Shown here piece by piece: positions 11,753 through 23,012 of a DNA stretch of 64,000 nt. The notes under the pieces are model-generated. The model ran no database searches, had not been told where the DNA came from, and worked only from the letters and a program-made list of their open reading frames with translations. The stretch lies in assembly GCA_020081605.1 (NCBI GenBank), contig JAHREC010000009.1, forward strand, positions 3,224,001-3,288,000, written 5' to 3'. The DNA comes from Albifimbria verrucaria. Lineage: Eukaryota; Ascomycota; Sordariomycetes; Hypocreales; Stachybotryaceae. Position numbers and translations under genes: made by a program. How positions within the stretch are numbered: position 1 is the first letter of the stretch; every line of letters begins with the position of its first letter.

Positions 11753-12432
11753 CTTCAAGGTTGGTGAAGGGCCAAGTGCTTAATAACCGCAAATTAGGTA
11801 GAGTTACCAAGTCCAGAAGCCTGTGATTCTTGGAAGCTGAAATTAGTTGGTATCAGGTTCCTTACCACCACAATGAAATTAACTATGCGATGTAGAGAAG
11901 AAACCGTCTACCACCTTCATTGACTTGGGGTTACTTGGGGTGTCTCCAAATTAAGCCTGAGTCGTAAAAATGAGTTCTTTTCTACGAAGCACCACTATAA
12001 CGTATAGTAAAACTGCACTTTCTCCCAAAAAGTCTCTATTTGACACGTCAACTGATGAGGGGTTTGTCTTGTAACGCCGGACCAAGTTAGCATGCACAAT
12101 TTCAGCTCGGGAGCCCACTCGGTGATATCTACAGTATCTTTGCAGAAAGGCGTCCAATCACGGCGGCATCTACTTCCATTTGGCCGAATCCTACGCTGGT
12201 ATTGCTGCTTAATATTTTGTACTTTAATGCAAATAAGCAGAAGGTGTTCTTGAGCCTGCAGGATGACGACCTAGATTCTGCTTCTCTCGAATTTATTCGC
12301 TAGCTGACCCTCAATCCTCTACCAGAGAGCGGAGAACACTACGATGTTCTTGTAGGCGATGAACTCGCTACGAGACATTAGCAACTTTTCGAAGCCTTGA
12401 GTTCTGGGTGACATGGGTTATCGTATGTAAAC
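11753..12432. other. Gene-free spacer between divergent genes
   Basis: Lies between the AAA+ gene (minus) and the DUF7708 gene (plus), so it should hold both promoters. No reading frame or clear element is visible. Confidence 0.45.
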
Positions 12433-14204
12433 ATGTCTTCAGAAAGAAGGGAAAATGGCGGCCTATCCTCATCGTCTACTACAACGCTGGTACTATTCGA
12501 AGACGTCGAGGACGAGGCGCTTGAACCGGCCAAGTCAGTACTCAAAAGCCACAAAGACTGGTGTACAGGGCTACGAAGCATAAGCGACGCCCTCAATGCA
12601 ATATTACATTGGAATCTTTGCGCAACGAGATATCACGGTTATCCAAGAGCGGTTCTGAACAGGTCCCAGAATTAGAGGCAGAAGATGTCCCCAAAAGTCT
12701 GATCAATGCATTCCGAGCCCGCAGTGCTTGGAAGAAAAAGCGCGGGAAAACTAGCCGACGACCAGGAACATTGGCACAGACATGGCTCAATAAATTCAGT
12801 GATTTTCTTACCAACTACTCCGGTATTGTCGAAGTCGTCAAAGGCGCGGACAATCAATTTGGCGGCATAGCCTATGGGACTTTGTCCATTCTACTTTGCG
12901 TTAGTATTCCAAGTCTTTGCACGGAGTTCTCATGGCGTCACAAAACTAACGCACTCCTCCAGATACCAGTCAATAAGAGCAAACACGAATTTGATATCGA
13001 AGATACATTAGAAGAGTTTGCATTCAGTTTTCCTCGTCTCCAAATGCTACGGGATACATATGCGGAAAAAGTGTGACTCTGAAAAACCTCGTTGTAAGAA
13101 TTTACGCAGAAGTGATTCATTTCGCCAGAGACTGTGTAATGTATTATCAAAAGTCATCTCTGGGTATGACTGGAGTTTTTTTTCGTATGATGCAGTGTGT
13201 GTCTGATTGAATAACAATTTTGGTCCAGGTCGGGTGAAGGAAACCACTTTGCATCCTCCAATCACAGGCATCCGCCTGAAAATCGGTGCAATTCGTCAAT
13301 TAGCGTCCCAAATACAAGAAGAATCTGGTATACTTCTGCATCAAAGGATTTCAGAGCTTCATTCTGATACTCAAATGCTCGTGGGGCAACTTAGAGGTCT
13401 GCCAATCCGATTCTTTCTACTTGATTGCTTGAATCTGAACGTTTCTTTTCTGAATTAGCTCTGCAGAGCCAGTTCAACGAACAGCAGGACCAAAAGGATC
13501 AGAAGAGTCTCAGCCAGCTCAAATCGATCCTGAAAATCGATGTCAACTGCCGTCATGTTGACATCCCTGCCTATAAAAGGCTTCTCGACTACACATTCAC
13601 CGATTTAGAGCTGGAGACAGAGCAGGATTGCCGGATGACTTGGAAGGTTTTCACTAGCGAGCCAGTCATCCGGCATTGGCTGAATCATGCTGGTTCGAGC
13701 ATGGTCATTTTAGCTGGCAACAACAGCGACACGATTAATAACTCTACTCTAACTTGGATATCTCACGGTTCTATCCTGGCTATAGAAAAACTTATGCGAG
13801 ACAAGGCCATGGTGGCATACTATTTTTGCCAGACAAGTGGGATAGGAACCTCAACATCGCGAGTGACCATACAAGACATCGGAGCAAGCATCGTATACCA
13901 GTTAGCTTCTCAAGTTCCATCGATGTTACGGTCTGGTATAGAGGATATTCGACAGTGCGTCCAAAGCCCCGAGTGGAGCAGTGGTGTCGAAGAAGACGCA
14001 ATGAAGCCTGTTCGTCATATGATTGACCGAATCTTATCATCCTTGGACCATGACACGAAAGTAGTGCTAATCATCGACCGTCTTGATCAATGCTTGGTAG
14101 GATTAAGAGTTTTAGTGAGATGGCTGCTTAAAATTATTAGGAAGACTACCTGCGTGCTAAAGGTTCTAGTTGTCTCACATCCTCAAGCACCAGGGGGTAT
14201 ATGA
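12433..14204 (+). CDS. DUF7708 / NACHT-like protein, probably C-terminally truncated
   Basis: Belongs to fungal NLR-like proteins. From the start: a Ser-rich acidic leader, a helical region (ITLESLRNEISRL), then the DUF7708 block (TWLNKFSDFLTNYSGIVEVV, GGIAYGTLSILL) and its continuation (VVRIYAEVIHFARDCVMYYQ). The second half has a NACHT-like order: SMVILAGNNSDT where Walker A would be, MVAYYFCQ, IVYQLASQ and Walker-B-like VVLIIDRLDQC. No GKS/T is present, so nucleotide binding is doubtful; some relatives share this. Frameshifts lie near 12600 and in an A5 run at 13066-13070. The join around 13190-13230 is unresolved and may be a short intron ending near 13230. The frame stops at 14202-14204 and runs directly into AT-rich DNA, with no C-terminal repeat domain. 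Confidence 0.68.
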
Positions 14205-14400
14205 CAGAAAGAGAAAAGTCACAATATGCAGATATTTATTTAGAAAAGCTTAATTGGAATCAATCTGATAATATATAAGCTTTAGTATTGAATTTCAAAT
14301 TAGAAATATAAGAGTTTTACTTAAAAATAAAAATAAAATATTATAACTTATATTATTATAATATTTAAAATAAAATAATTTAAATTTATAAACGTTGGGG
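14205..14400. repeat. AT-rich island
   Basis: Short stretch, strongly A+T, with no coding potential. It begins at the abrupt end of the DUF7708/NACHT-like gene and may mark the edge of a mutated insertion. Confidence 0.5.
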
Positions 14401-14447
14401 ATTACCAGATAATCGTGCTCCCCTTGACGTATAATCCTTCTTGGACG

Positions 14448-14625
14448 ACGTCAAATATCCGATGTAGCAAGTCCTGCACAGAATGGACTCGTACAAGTAC
14501 AGTGTCACAGCCGTCCTCGAGGCACTTGGAGTCTCGGCTTCCCGGGTCAGTTTTGTCCAGGAGTCAACGCTCCATTTCACACAGCGGTTCATCACGGATC
14601 AATGGAAGCTGTGTGCAATGAACGG
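14448..14625 (+). pseudogene. Tyrosyl-tRNA-synthetase-like fragment
   Basis: One frame reads SFLDDVKYPM, a TAG stop, then MDSYKYSVTAVLEALGV, SRVSFVQES and FITDQWKLCAM. This spacing and wording matches the part of eukaryotic/archaeal-type tyrosyl-tRNA synthetases just after the active-site loop (the FLDN-K-AP, YY, LGV and FV-G-SY region). Upstream there are in-frame stops, and downstream of about 14625 the similarity vanishes; neither HIGH nor KMSKS-like motifs were found. The fragment sits between two AT-rich islands. It looks like a decayed partial duplicate rather than a working gene. The assignment rests on about 60 residues and is tentative. Confidence 0.42.
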
Positions 14626-14782
14626 CTCACCTTACCTCCGATTCACCAGTGACCGGCGTCAGGCTAGCTCGTTGGTGCGGCTGGATACTGTCATACTTGT
14701 TGACAGCTCCTTTCCTGCGATTCGGCCACATCTAACCCAAACCCGCAAGCATGAGCTACCAATGAAATACCTTCGGCGCTAG

Positions 14783-15662
14783 GAGGTAGTCCACCCTGTA
14801 TATGCGTGAGGCCCCGCGATCCTCACATCCATGGGGATCGCCCCATCACCAGGCCCAGGTTTCTGGTATACTCGCCCCACGTCGCTCGAAGCAAGGGTTC
14901 CTGACAGCCAATGAGGTTGACATTCACATGGGCTCCATGCCCTTGCCAACTCGAGACATTGTGTCTCGGTTCGGGCCGTCGCGTCAATCCTGCTCGAGAA
15001 CCTCGACAACCCGCTTGTTGGGTTGTGGTCAGAGGCGCAGAAATTTTGGCTTTGCGTTATCGTCAGCCAGCCTGTGATCCCGATGGGTTGAGATTCTAGA
15101 AGCAGCATGGGTCTTTTGAACCATGTGCCGAGCTACTCATGCTTGTGGCTTCTTCTGTTAAGTTGCCGAAAGACATGATGTGATGCGAGCTTCGTCGAGC
15201 CTTGCATTCACAAAGCACTCTCAGTAATGTATTAATTTTGTTCATGAACATAAAAAATTTTAAAAATAACTTTAAAATTTAAAAATAGTATTTTTATTAT
15301 TATAGAGGTTTAATAATAATATGAAAATAAAATTATGTATTATTTATTATATCATAAAATAATTAAATACACTTAATATATCATTATTGCTTGGGTGGGC
15401 GGTTGTGGGGTTGCTAACGTTGGCTGCCAAAATTGCCAAGCATTACGCCTCCGGCAGCAGCATTCGTGATTCTCCTCGGCGAGCTCTGCAAGATGTCTCT
15501 GCTCCGCCACCGATGCGGCAGTAATTAATGATGAAGATTGTTTAGATTACCAATGCCAGACATAATTTACAGCTTCAAATCTCAACTCCAGGTCTCCCGT
15601 GAGTACATTGACTGCGAAGCCGAACTGTGGTCATGCCGGGGTTGACCAGATGCTCAGCAGAC
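14783..15662. other. Non-coding stretch with AT-rich core
   Basis: From 14783 to 15210 overlapping short frames on both strands have no recognisable content. 15225-15385 is a strongly AT-rich island. 15390-15660 is ordinary spacer before the 3' end of the first Nudix gene. Confidence 0.45.
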
Positions 15663-16365
15663 TCACGCCTTGTCTTCTGCCCGTAGCCTGAAGCCTTCCA
15701 GTATCAACCTCCTTAAATGGTCACTCGTAAAGTCCAGCTCTCGCTCGCCGTCCTCAACTTTAAGACGGCGCACCTCCTGCTCCTCTGCCCACGCAAAGTC
15801 CTGGTGCTCCCAGCTGTTGAGCTTGATGCTGAGCCCTTCGCCTTGCTCAAGACCACCCTCGACCTCAACCTCAACCTCAAACACATAGCGGCAGAAAGTC
15901 TTAGTGTTGGTACTGTTACTAAACATAAAGCCGTCTCCGACTTGTTCCCCTTGGTGTGGATACCACTGCCGCTTCGCTGCCGGTAGGCGGAGGCGAGACG
16001 AGCCGGGTCAAGCCTTTGGCAATGAGTCCAGTTTCTTCCCAGAGCTCCTCACCACAGCGCACGCCACTGTAGCATCCTTCTTGGTATTGTTGGACACGAC
16101 GCCGCTGGGTATCTCCCATTTCCCGGGTAATGAATCTGCCTCGGCTCGCTGAATAAGGAGGACTCTCTGCACAGAGCCACTATCCGGCCTTGGTCGCGAG
16201 GAAAACACCAAAGCACCCACGGCAATGCCGTCCAAAGCAGCTCCGATGCGTGTAATGTACTCGCGCGCGGGAACGTCGAATCGGCCGAGCGAAGGGGCAC
16301 CGCAATGCTCACAGGGGAGGGAGGGGCCCTGGTCGTGGAGGGTCTGATGCTGGCTGAGCAGCCAT
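15663..16365 (-). CDS. Nudix hydrolase, copy 1
   Basis: Nudix proteins hydrolyse nucleoside diphosphates linked to another moiety; the substrate here is unknown. Visible parts are FDVPAREYITRIGAAL, the first strand RVLLIQRAEADSLPGKWEIP, the catalytic helix RELWEETGL (REx2EExG intact, first half of the box relaxed), FMFSNSTNTKTFCRYVFEVE, and a C-terminal helix (DHLRRLILEGFRL). The frame breaks just before the Nudix helix, near 16061, and again near 15990, each repaired by one base. The start is uncertain: homology-like sequence runs to about 16360, and the ATG at 16365 is in another frame. It lies tail-outward from the HET gene and is clearly a paralogue of the Nudix gene at 19.6 kb. Confidence 0.72.
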
Positions 16366-17111
16366 TGCGAATCGGCAGGTCAAAGGGCGTGAGTTTGAAA
16401 GAGGCCTATAATGTATCGCCACAACTGGAGGCGCTTCGAGTTTCTGCCGATTCGGTGGTTCTGCTTGATTTACCAGAAATGTGCAGAGCCGCAGTAATGC
16501 TGTCGACGGGCCTTTGAAAAAGCCCTTCATGAATACACCTTGAGAGCGTGATTGGAATGGCAGCGAGCGGCAGGTTTGAGTATTGATTTGCTCTTTTTCT
16601 CGGCTGAAAACGAGACGTCGCAGCCTTGCCAGCGCCACCACTATGCACTGGGGATGCATGACTTTGAAGATTTCCAACTGGACGCCATGAAAGAACCGAC
16701 ACGTCGCGCTTCTGCACACGGTACTTCTTAGACCGCCATATGGTATGTGCAGAGGCTTGTATTGTCCCAGAGATATTGTACTAGACGCCTAGCATTCATC
16801 ACACCATGGGGACACAAGGCTATATCAAAGCTGCACTTTGGCATCAGGCAGCGTATTATGCGCGCGCCAACAACACTCACCAAGCCCTACCGCAAGGCGT
16901 ACGCTTGCCAGATTGTGCACAATGCAATTTGCTTTGTAAATGGATTGATGACCACAGCCCAACCTAGGGAGGATTGACCTTCATCGCTTCGTGTATAATA
17001 TAATGTCTCTGTTCCTATGCCCATCCTCCTACCGTCATTCTCCGTAGCATTTGCATTTGGATGACCGCAAGATCCTCCATTACTACCTAAGTCTTTTACT
17101 CAGAGTATGTC
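16366..17111. other. Spacer between Nudix copy 1 and HET gene
   Basis: Divergent intergenic region that should hold both promoters. No credible reading frame was found. Confidence 0.4.
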
Positions 17112-19272
17112 TTGAGCAAACAGCACCTCGCCAAACTTGTAACAGGCGGCATGGATACCTTTTCATATACACCGCTGCCGGATACCGAGTCGGTACGAAT
17201 GCTGACTCTCAAGGCGGGCAAAGACAATGAGCCGTTGCGTGGATCCCTGAGCGCCTTTAATATGAAAAAAGCACCGGGGACCTTCTACGAGCCGCTGTCG
17301 TATGTCTGGGGTAAGCCGGTTCGTGAACGTGAATTTCTCTGCGACGGCAAGGCCCTCAAAGTAACCAGCAGCCTGTATCAAGCATTGCAGCGTCTACGTT
17401 TGCCAGAAAAGGATCGATGTGTATGGGCGGACCAGATCTGTATTAACCAAGACGACGCGAGGGAAAGAGGAGAGCAGGTCCGGTTCATGAATGAGATATA
17501 CAAGCACGCAAACCATGTGCTGGTATGGCTGGGACCAGACGACAGAGGCGAAGCCGATGCGGCCTTTCGCCTTGTCGAGGAGCTGGCAGAGAAATTCGCT
17601 GACGAGTATCAACTCGATCAGTTTAGGGACGAACACACAGGGTCCAGTTTGTCTTTCCGCTCCGAGGCTGCCTGGACGCCAATCAAGCATTTAACACGCC
17701 TCCCTTGGGTGAGTTGACCCTGACCTACGTCCTGTTCTTTGACAACCATTGTCGGTGCCACTTCTCTAACAATACATGAGTCTCATAGTTTCGACGAGTT
17801 TGGGTTGTACAAGAAATCGGAACCAGGGCGCCAGCGACGCTGTACTGGGGCGGGACGTCCAAGGTCGAGTGGGATGTGCTTTACGGAGTATGCGAGCGTC
17901 TGACCGAGTTTCACGAGCTGCGACGGCGATTCGACATTGACACGGCACGCATCAAGTTCTTCTACCAGCGCTTCGTTCCCCCAACACGGCCACTCGTCAC
18001 GCCAACCGCCTCAACTTCGTCTACGAGCTGCATCGCGCCCGTGAGCTGGCGGCCACCGACCCGCGAGACCGCGTCTTTGCCTTCCTCGGACACTATTCCC
18101 TCAAGGCTTCTGCAACCACGAACCCGGAGCTTCAGGGTCTTGTGGCCAACTACAACGGGCGCAAAGCCACCCTGCCACGAGTGTATATGAATGCGGCGGC
18201 TAGGGCACTGGTGCGAGACGGGGGCGGAAACGATGATACCGGATCGGACCTCATCGCGCTGGCTGCCGTACAGCATGAAGTAGCACTGCCTAGGACGAGC
18301 CATGAATGGCGCAAGCGCCGCGATGCAGAGGGTGAAAACTATATGCCTTCATGGGTTCCCGATTGGCGCACTTACACGTCGCACATCATGTCGGAACCGA
18401 CATCACCACACCGAGCAAGCGGCAGGGTTGGCTCTCTGTCTCCGCGGCCAGTCCTGGCTATAGACGAGGACAACGGCGAACTGCGCATCCATGGGTTCGT
18501 CGTCGACGTTATCGTTCGTGCTTCGGAGCCCCTACAGCCCAAGGCGTTTCATAAAAAGACAAGGCAGCCCTACTGTCGCGGCTCTGGGAGGAAGTCTGCG
18601 ACGAGAAACCAGTCGCAAGGGGCATTCTCTTCGATTCGACGCGACGCTATCGTCGAGACGGTATCTGCTCATCCTTGCTCGCCTTTACGCAGACGCTCAG
18701 CAACGGCGGCGTGGCAACGGCGCTGCGCTGGTACGACAAGCGCGGCGGCGACGGTGATGAAGCTGCGCGCGAAGAGTTCTATAGGGCGATCCCAGACGAG
18801 GAGTGGCTGATCCAAGGTGCGACATGCCTTGTCCGCGCTCTTGAACAAGCCGAGACCACAGACATAGCAGCACCGGAACTGAAGGCCGAGGTAGAAAAGA
18901 CACCGGCAGCTAACCTCGGGAGTGGAGGCAGACGCAGCAACGGCCACGGCGTCAGGCACAACAGCGGCAGCAGCAACGGCGGCGAAGGAAACGGGCCAGA
19001 CGCAGAGTGGTCCCGCTCCGCTAACGGCGCCTCAAGCAACCGCGTCTTTGCCTGCACCGAGACGGGCTACTACGTACTAGGCCCCAAGGTCCTTGCCCCG
19101 GGCGACGTGGTCTGCGTGCTCTGGGGTGGCAAGATGGGATTCTGCCTGCGCCCGCTGGGGCATGGGCGATATTTGCTTGTCGGCGAGTGTTATGTGCATG
19201 GGTTGATGAACGGCGAGATCATGGACATGCTGGAGCGGGGAGGTGCAGGAGGAGGAGCTTGTTCTCGTGTGA
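17112..19272 (+). CDS. HET-domain protein (HET-1 of window)
   Basis: HET domains mediate heterokaryon incompatibility and related regulated cell death in Pezizomycotina. The domain begins FYEPLSYVWG and continues LKVTSSLYQALQRLR, VWADQICINQDD, RGEQVRFMNEIYKHANHVLV and, after an intron at 17709-17788, FRRVWVVQEIGTRAPATLYW. The post-domain part has ATDPRDRVFAFLGHYS, MPSWVPDW and the typical C-terminal MGFCLRPLGHGRYLLVGECY. A low-complexity Gly/Asn/Ser linker lies near 18920-19030. Frameshifts occur in C5 at 17978-17982, A5 at 18553-18557 and G4 at 19237-19240; adding one base to each gives a continuous protein of about 690 residues ending EVQEEELVLV and TGA 19270-19272. The ATG at 17112 is used; one at 17152 is also possible. 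Nudix genes flank it on both sides. Confidence 0.88.
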
Positions 19273-19629
19273 AGGTTCAATTCGTCTTTTTCCATTTTCC
19301 TTTTGTTTTTCCTCTTCTTCTTTCTCTTTCTGCGCTTGCTTCTATACTGTAAGTGGACTGCTGGGCTGTGCAACTTCGCGTTCCCAGGCGTCGATGCAGG
19401 ACATTAATCTAAACTAAACTGTATTAATCTTGTCTAATTATTTGAGCTGTCCGTTTTCCTGCGCCCACTTGGCTGTGGCCAGCAGGTTGATCCATGCGAC
19501 GCGCCACATGCATTCACTGCCTCGTTGCGACCATGTCGAGAGACCTCGACCTTTGTATAAAAGGAAGAGTCGAGGAAAATGCGCAAATAAGCCATGGCAG
19601 GCAAAGCGACTCCAAACTCGAAGCTTACA

Positions 19630-20308
19630 ATGAGCTTCAACGCCGACCATCATTCTGTCCAAGAGTTCCGCATTTCACAGTCAGCCTTTCTCGCGCGTTA
19701 CTTTGCTCCTAGCACCATCGAGCCGCTGCCCGCTCCGGTATTCCTCGCTGCGAGCACCATTGTATTTGAGAACCCCGGAAAGAGAGGTTATGATGCTCCA
19801 GGTTCCCAGGGCCCACCCCGGGTTTTGCTGATCCAGCGGGCCGAGAGCGAGTCAATGCGCTTGCTGTGGGAGACGCCGGGGAGGCTGCGACGACGATGAC
19901 CCCACAGTGCTGCATTCTTGCGTACGCGAGCTCCACGAGGAATCCGGCCTGGAGGCTACCTCGGTCGGGCCCTGGTGCGGTGTCCCGACGCCCCGACCGT
20001 GGTTATGAACAACTTAGAACAGACCGGCGCATACCAGAACCAGCCCCCGGATCCGGCTACCGGATGGGCGGCCACTTCTTTACACACGGCGCGGCCGGTT
20101 GGTATGCAAATTCTACTTTGTGGTCGAAACAGCGAGGTCTGGCGCCGTGCCCAAGCTCGATCCAAAAGAGCACGCAAGCTACGTCTGGGCCACCGAGGAA
20201 GAGGTGCGGAATGGCCAAACGGCGGGAAAACAAGAAGTCCGCCTGGACTTTACGACCGAGGAGCAGCGACATGTTGTGCTCGAGGCATTTAGGCTTTTGG
20301 AGGAATAA
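19630..20308 (+). CDS. Nudix hydrolase, copy 2
   Basis: Paralogue of the Nudix gene at 15.7-16.4 kb. It shows RVLLIQRAESESMRLLWETPG, the catalytic helix RELHEESGL, LVCKFYFVVE, KEHASYVWATEEEV and a C-terminal helix EEQRHVVLEAFRLLEE ending in TAA 20306-20308. The start is placed at MSFNADHHSVQEFRIS; an earlier in-frame ATG lies at 19594. The frame breaks just after ETPG near 19878, and again between the Nudix helix and the second half, around 19990-20050. The part between the breaks could include a short intron. It lies on the same strand as the HET gene before it and the RelA/SpoT gene after it, about 480 bases away. Substrate unknown. Confidence 0.68.
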
Positions 20309-20791
20309 GCACAGAGACCTAGTCGCCATGGGCGAATGCCGAACGCGGGCGGTTGTATATGGATCAAGGCCAGTCAGCCATTATCGCAACTAGTCATCAT
20401 CACAAGAGCCGCTGGTTGAAGAATCACTATCAAGAAGGAAGCCGTCGTAAAACTGAGAAAGAAAAAAATCCTGGTGAAAGTCGTATTGCCATGTCGCCCG
20501 TGCTCTGCAACCTGGTCGCGCACCTCCTCCCGTTCAGCCTGACAATCCTTTCCGGGTGTGGCATTGTTGATGCTGGGCTTTTCTTGATAGGGTGACTTGC
20601 AGCGCGTGTTTCCAGTATGCCAATAGTGCATGTAGGCTGAAGCCCTTATTTCAGCTGCATGTGCTCCCATAAGCCTCATTGTCATACCTCTTGGATTGAG
20701 AGGATAGTACGCATGTCGACCTATTCGCCTTCTCACCGCTCACCTGTAGACTTCTGTCGCTCATCGATAGCATCCTTTGCAGCGCTGTTAT
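20309..20791. other. Spacer
   Basis: Separates Nudix copy 2 from the RelA/SpoT gene on the same strand. Contains no supported frame. Confidence 0.4.
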
Positions 20792-22866
20792 TATGGAAAA
20801 GATTACAACCCCAAGGATGGCGTGATTGGTGCTGAGCAACTGGATCGATTTCTTCAGAATGTTAGAGCCAATGGACTGGTGTTCAAAGACCACATCGCCG
20901 TGGCAGCACATCTGCGGGGCTTTTTCGAGACAGAAACCCGCCTGGCCCTTGACTCTGGGTCAGATTTGCAACGGGACTACTGGATCCGCGCACAAGCCAG
21001 ATACATGCAACAATACAAGCGGTTTGGCTATCAGGATCATGATAATTTGACAACCTGGGTCGAGGGACTATGCAAGAGCATATTGGCCCGACTTCGAGCG
21101 TCTGAATCAGAGCCTTTCTATTATCAGGAACCCACATCCAGAACCAAAGATCTTGACAGTTTGAGGGAAAGGTAGAAAAGGAAGCCTCGAAACTCAGAAA
21201 AAGGGTCCAGTGCCCAGCGTCAGTGAAGCAATAAACAAATTTGCCGGCAGAATCACAGACCTGTCTGGAGTTCGCATCCTCGTATATTTCCCAGACGACA
21301 TTCCTCGAGTGGTCAACGCGATCAAGAACTCTGTGGCACTGGAAGTCCTGCCAAACGCAGTCGTTGTCAGCTATTCTAGAGGTCGCCAGGACCATAGACA
21401 GAAGGACAAGGAATCCCAGCTCGAGGGCGGCGACATTAACTATTTGGATGGAGCGTTTTCAGAAATGTCTATGCACAAAGACGAGATTCCGAAGCGCTGG
21501 AAGAACTCAGGCTACCGAGCAGTGCATCTTCATGTGCGTAAAAGGGCGCCTGAGTTGATAATTGCGAAGCTGTAAGGAAGGCAGAGCAGCCATGAACCAG
21601 AGGAAGAGGGCAGTGAGGAGACAAGTCGAGAACCAGAAACGATCAGTAAGTCGAATCAAGCCCTCTACGAATTCTCAAGTTAAGTATTCTTTAGGCAAGA
21701 AGAATATTTACTCGTCAAGTGAGCCATCAGACACTTCTAGCAAAGATATTGGGAGTGATGGCCCCGACGACAACTGGACTTTTCCAGCAGCAACGTGCGC
21801 AGAAATTCAAATCACCACCGTAGTCATGCATGCCTGGTCTCAGGTGGAGCATGACATCATTTACAAGAGGCCGGCTCATATCCGAGCCAACCCTACCATG
21901 CTGCGAATGCTGGACGGGATCAACGGATTGGCCATCAACAGTGAGATCATGCTCGAGGAGCTCCGGAGCGGGCTGGCAGAGGCTCAGAAAGAGGCCGAGG
22001 CTCTCGACAGCAAGTATTTCAGGGATGATCCCACTCGTGGATCGTTCCGTAAGATTCTCGACAGAGAGTACTCTGGAGACATCGGAGGCTGGGCGGCGGA
22101 CCCCTTGTGGGCCGCAATTCTCTGCGACGTTGCTTGTGCTGTCGATGAGAGAAGAAGCTGGGAACATTCACCTGCCGGATCGGAAGTTTCAACTCCTGCA
22201 AAGCTGCGAAGTTTCGCAAGCGCAGTTTTGAAAGGCAACCATGAGGAAGCAATGGTTGTAGGCATGCCAATCATTCTTTTGAAAGCACTGGGCGAACGCT
22301 TTGAACGGATATGCCTCGCGCCAGAGAGAAATCGATTCCTTCCTACTTTCATTAATATCCTTAACCCAAATCCCAACCTTGGACTCTATGCTTTACTCTA
22401 TGAGCTCCTGCTCGCCGCCAACGCGTTCAGCTTCATGGTGGTGCTGGGTGGGGAAGCGGAGGTCGATGCCTTCAAAGGCAGATTCTCTGACGCGGAGGAG
22501 AAAATGAGCTTGATCAACGCCACCGTTCTGGGCATCAAGATTCCTGTGCATGCAGACACAATGGCTGAGCTTGTCGATTTCAGCCGTAGGTTCTGCGCAA
22601 GCGACCTCGGTCCCAAACACGGCCTCGCCGTTGGCCTTTCGCGGCTCTGGTATTGCATGAGCGAGGATCAGGAGCGGTACCGCTACGCAGACCGTGAAGG
22701 CCGAGTGGTCGAGGAGATTGCGGCTAGGAATGCTTCTTATGAGGAAGTAGTTGGCTGTTTCGGTCAACTCAGATGCCTCGGCTTGACGGCGCCCCGGATC
22801 CCGGCTGGTCAACGTGGGCTACCACACTGTGGGAGAACGCATCATTATTCAGTGCAAAATATTTAA
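20792..22866 (+). CDS. RelA/SpoT-domain protein (putative alarmone synthetase fold)
   Basis: RelA/SpoT domains make or relate to (p)ppGpp-type alarmones in bacteria. The order matches small alarmone synthetases: helical N-terminus (GAEQLDRFLQNV), SRTKDLDSLREKVEK, TDLSGVRILVYFPDDI (catalytic Asp), NSGYRAVHLHV, a charged insert, then AEIQITTVVMHAWSQVEHDI (catalytic Glu) and a long helical C-terminal region of about 330 residues. The usual EIQIRT Arg is Thr. Frameshifts at 21164-21170 and in A5 at 21198-21202 are repaired by single bases. The join around 21540-21600 may be an intron or another missing base. The start is taken at the ATG 20792, one missing base before the main frame. The C-terminus is uncertain: an overlapping frame continues to 23012. 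No hydrolase (HD) domain was seen. Confidence 0.8.
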
Positions 22867-23012
22867 ACAGTCCAAAGCTAACGATTGTGAGTAATTCGCA
22901 GATGGCGTCGCTTTCCCTGACGGCAAAGTCGTTGAAGCGCTTGCATCATGAGCATGTCTCAAGGCAGCTGGAACTCATGAGTCTTCAATGGCAGGCGGAG
23001 AATATAGCTTAG

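Noticed and set aside
16309..16719. 136-codon minus-strand frame next to Nudix copy 1
   Set aside because: No recognisable content. Only its last part might supply the Nudix start, which is noted there.
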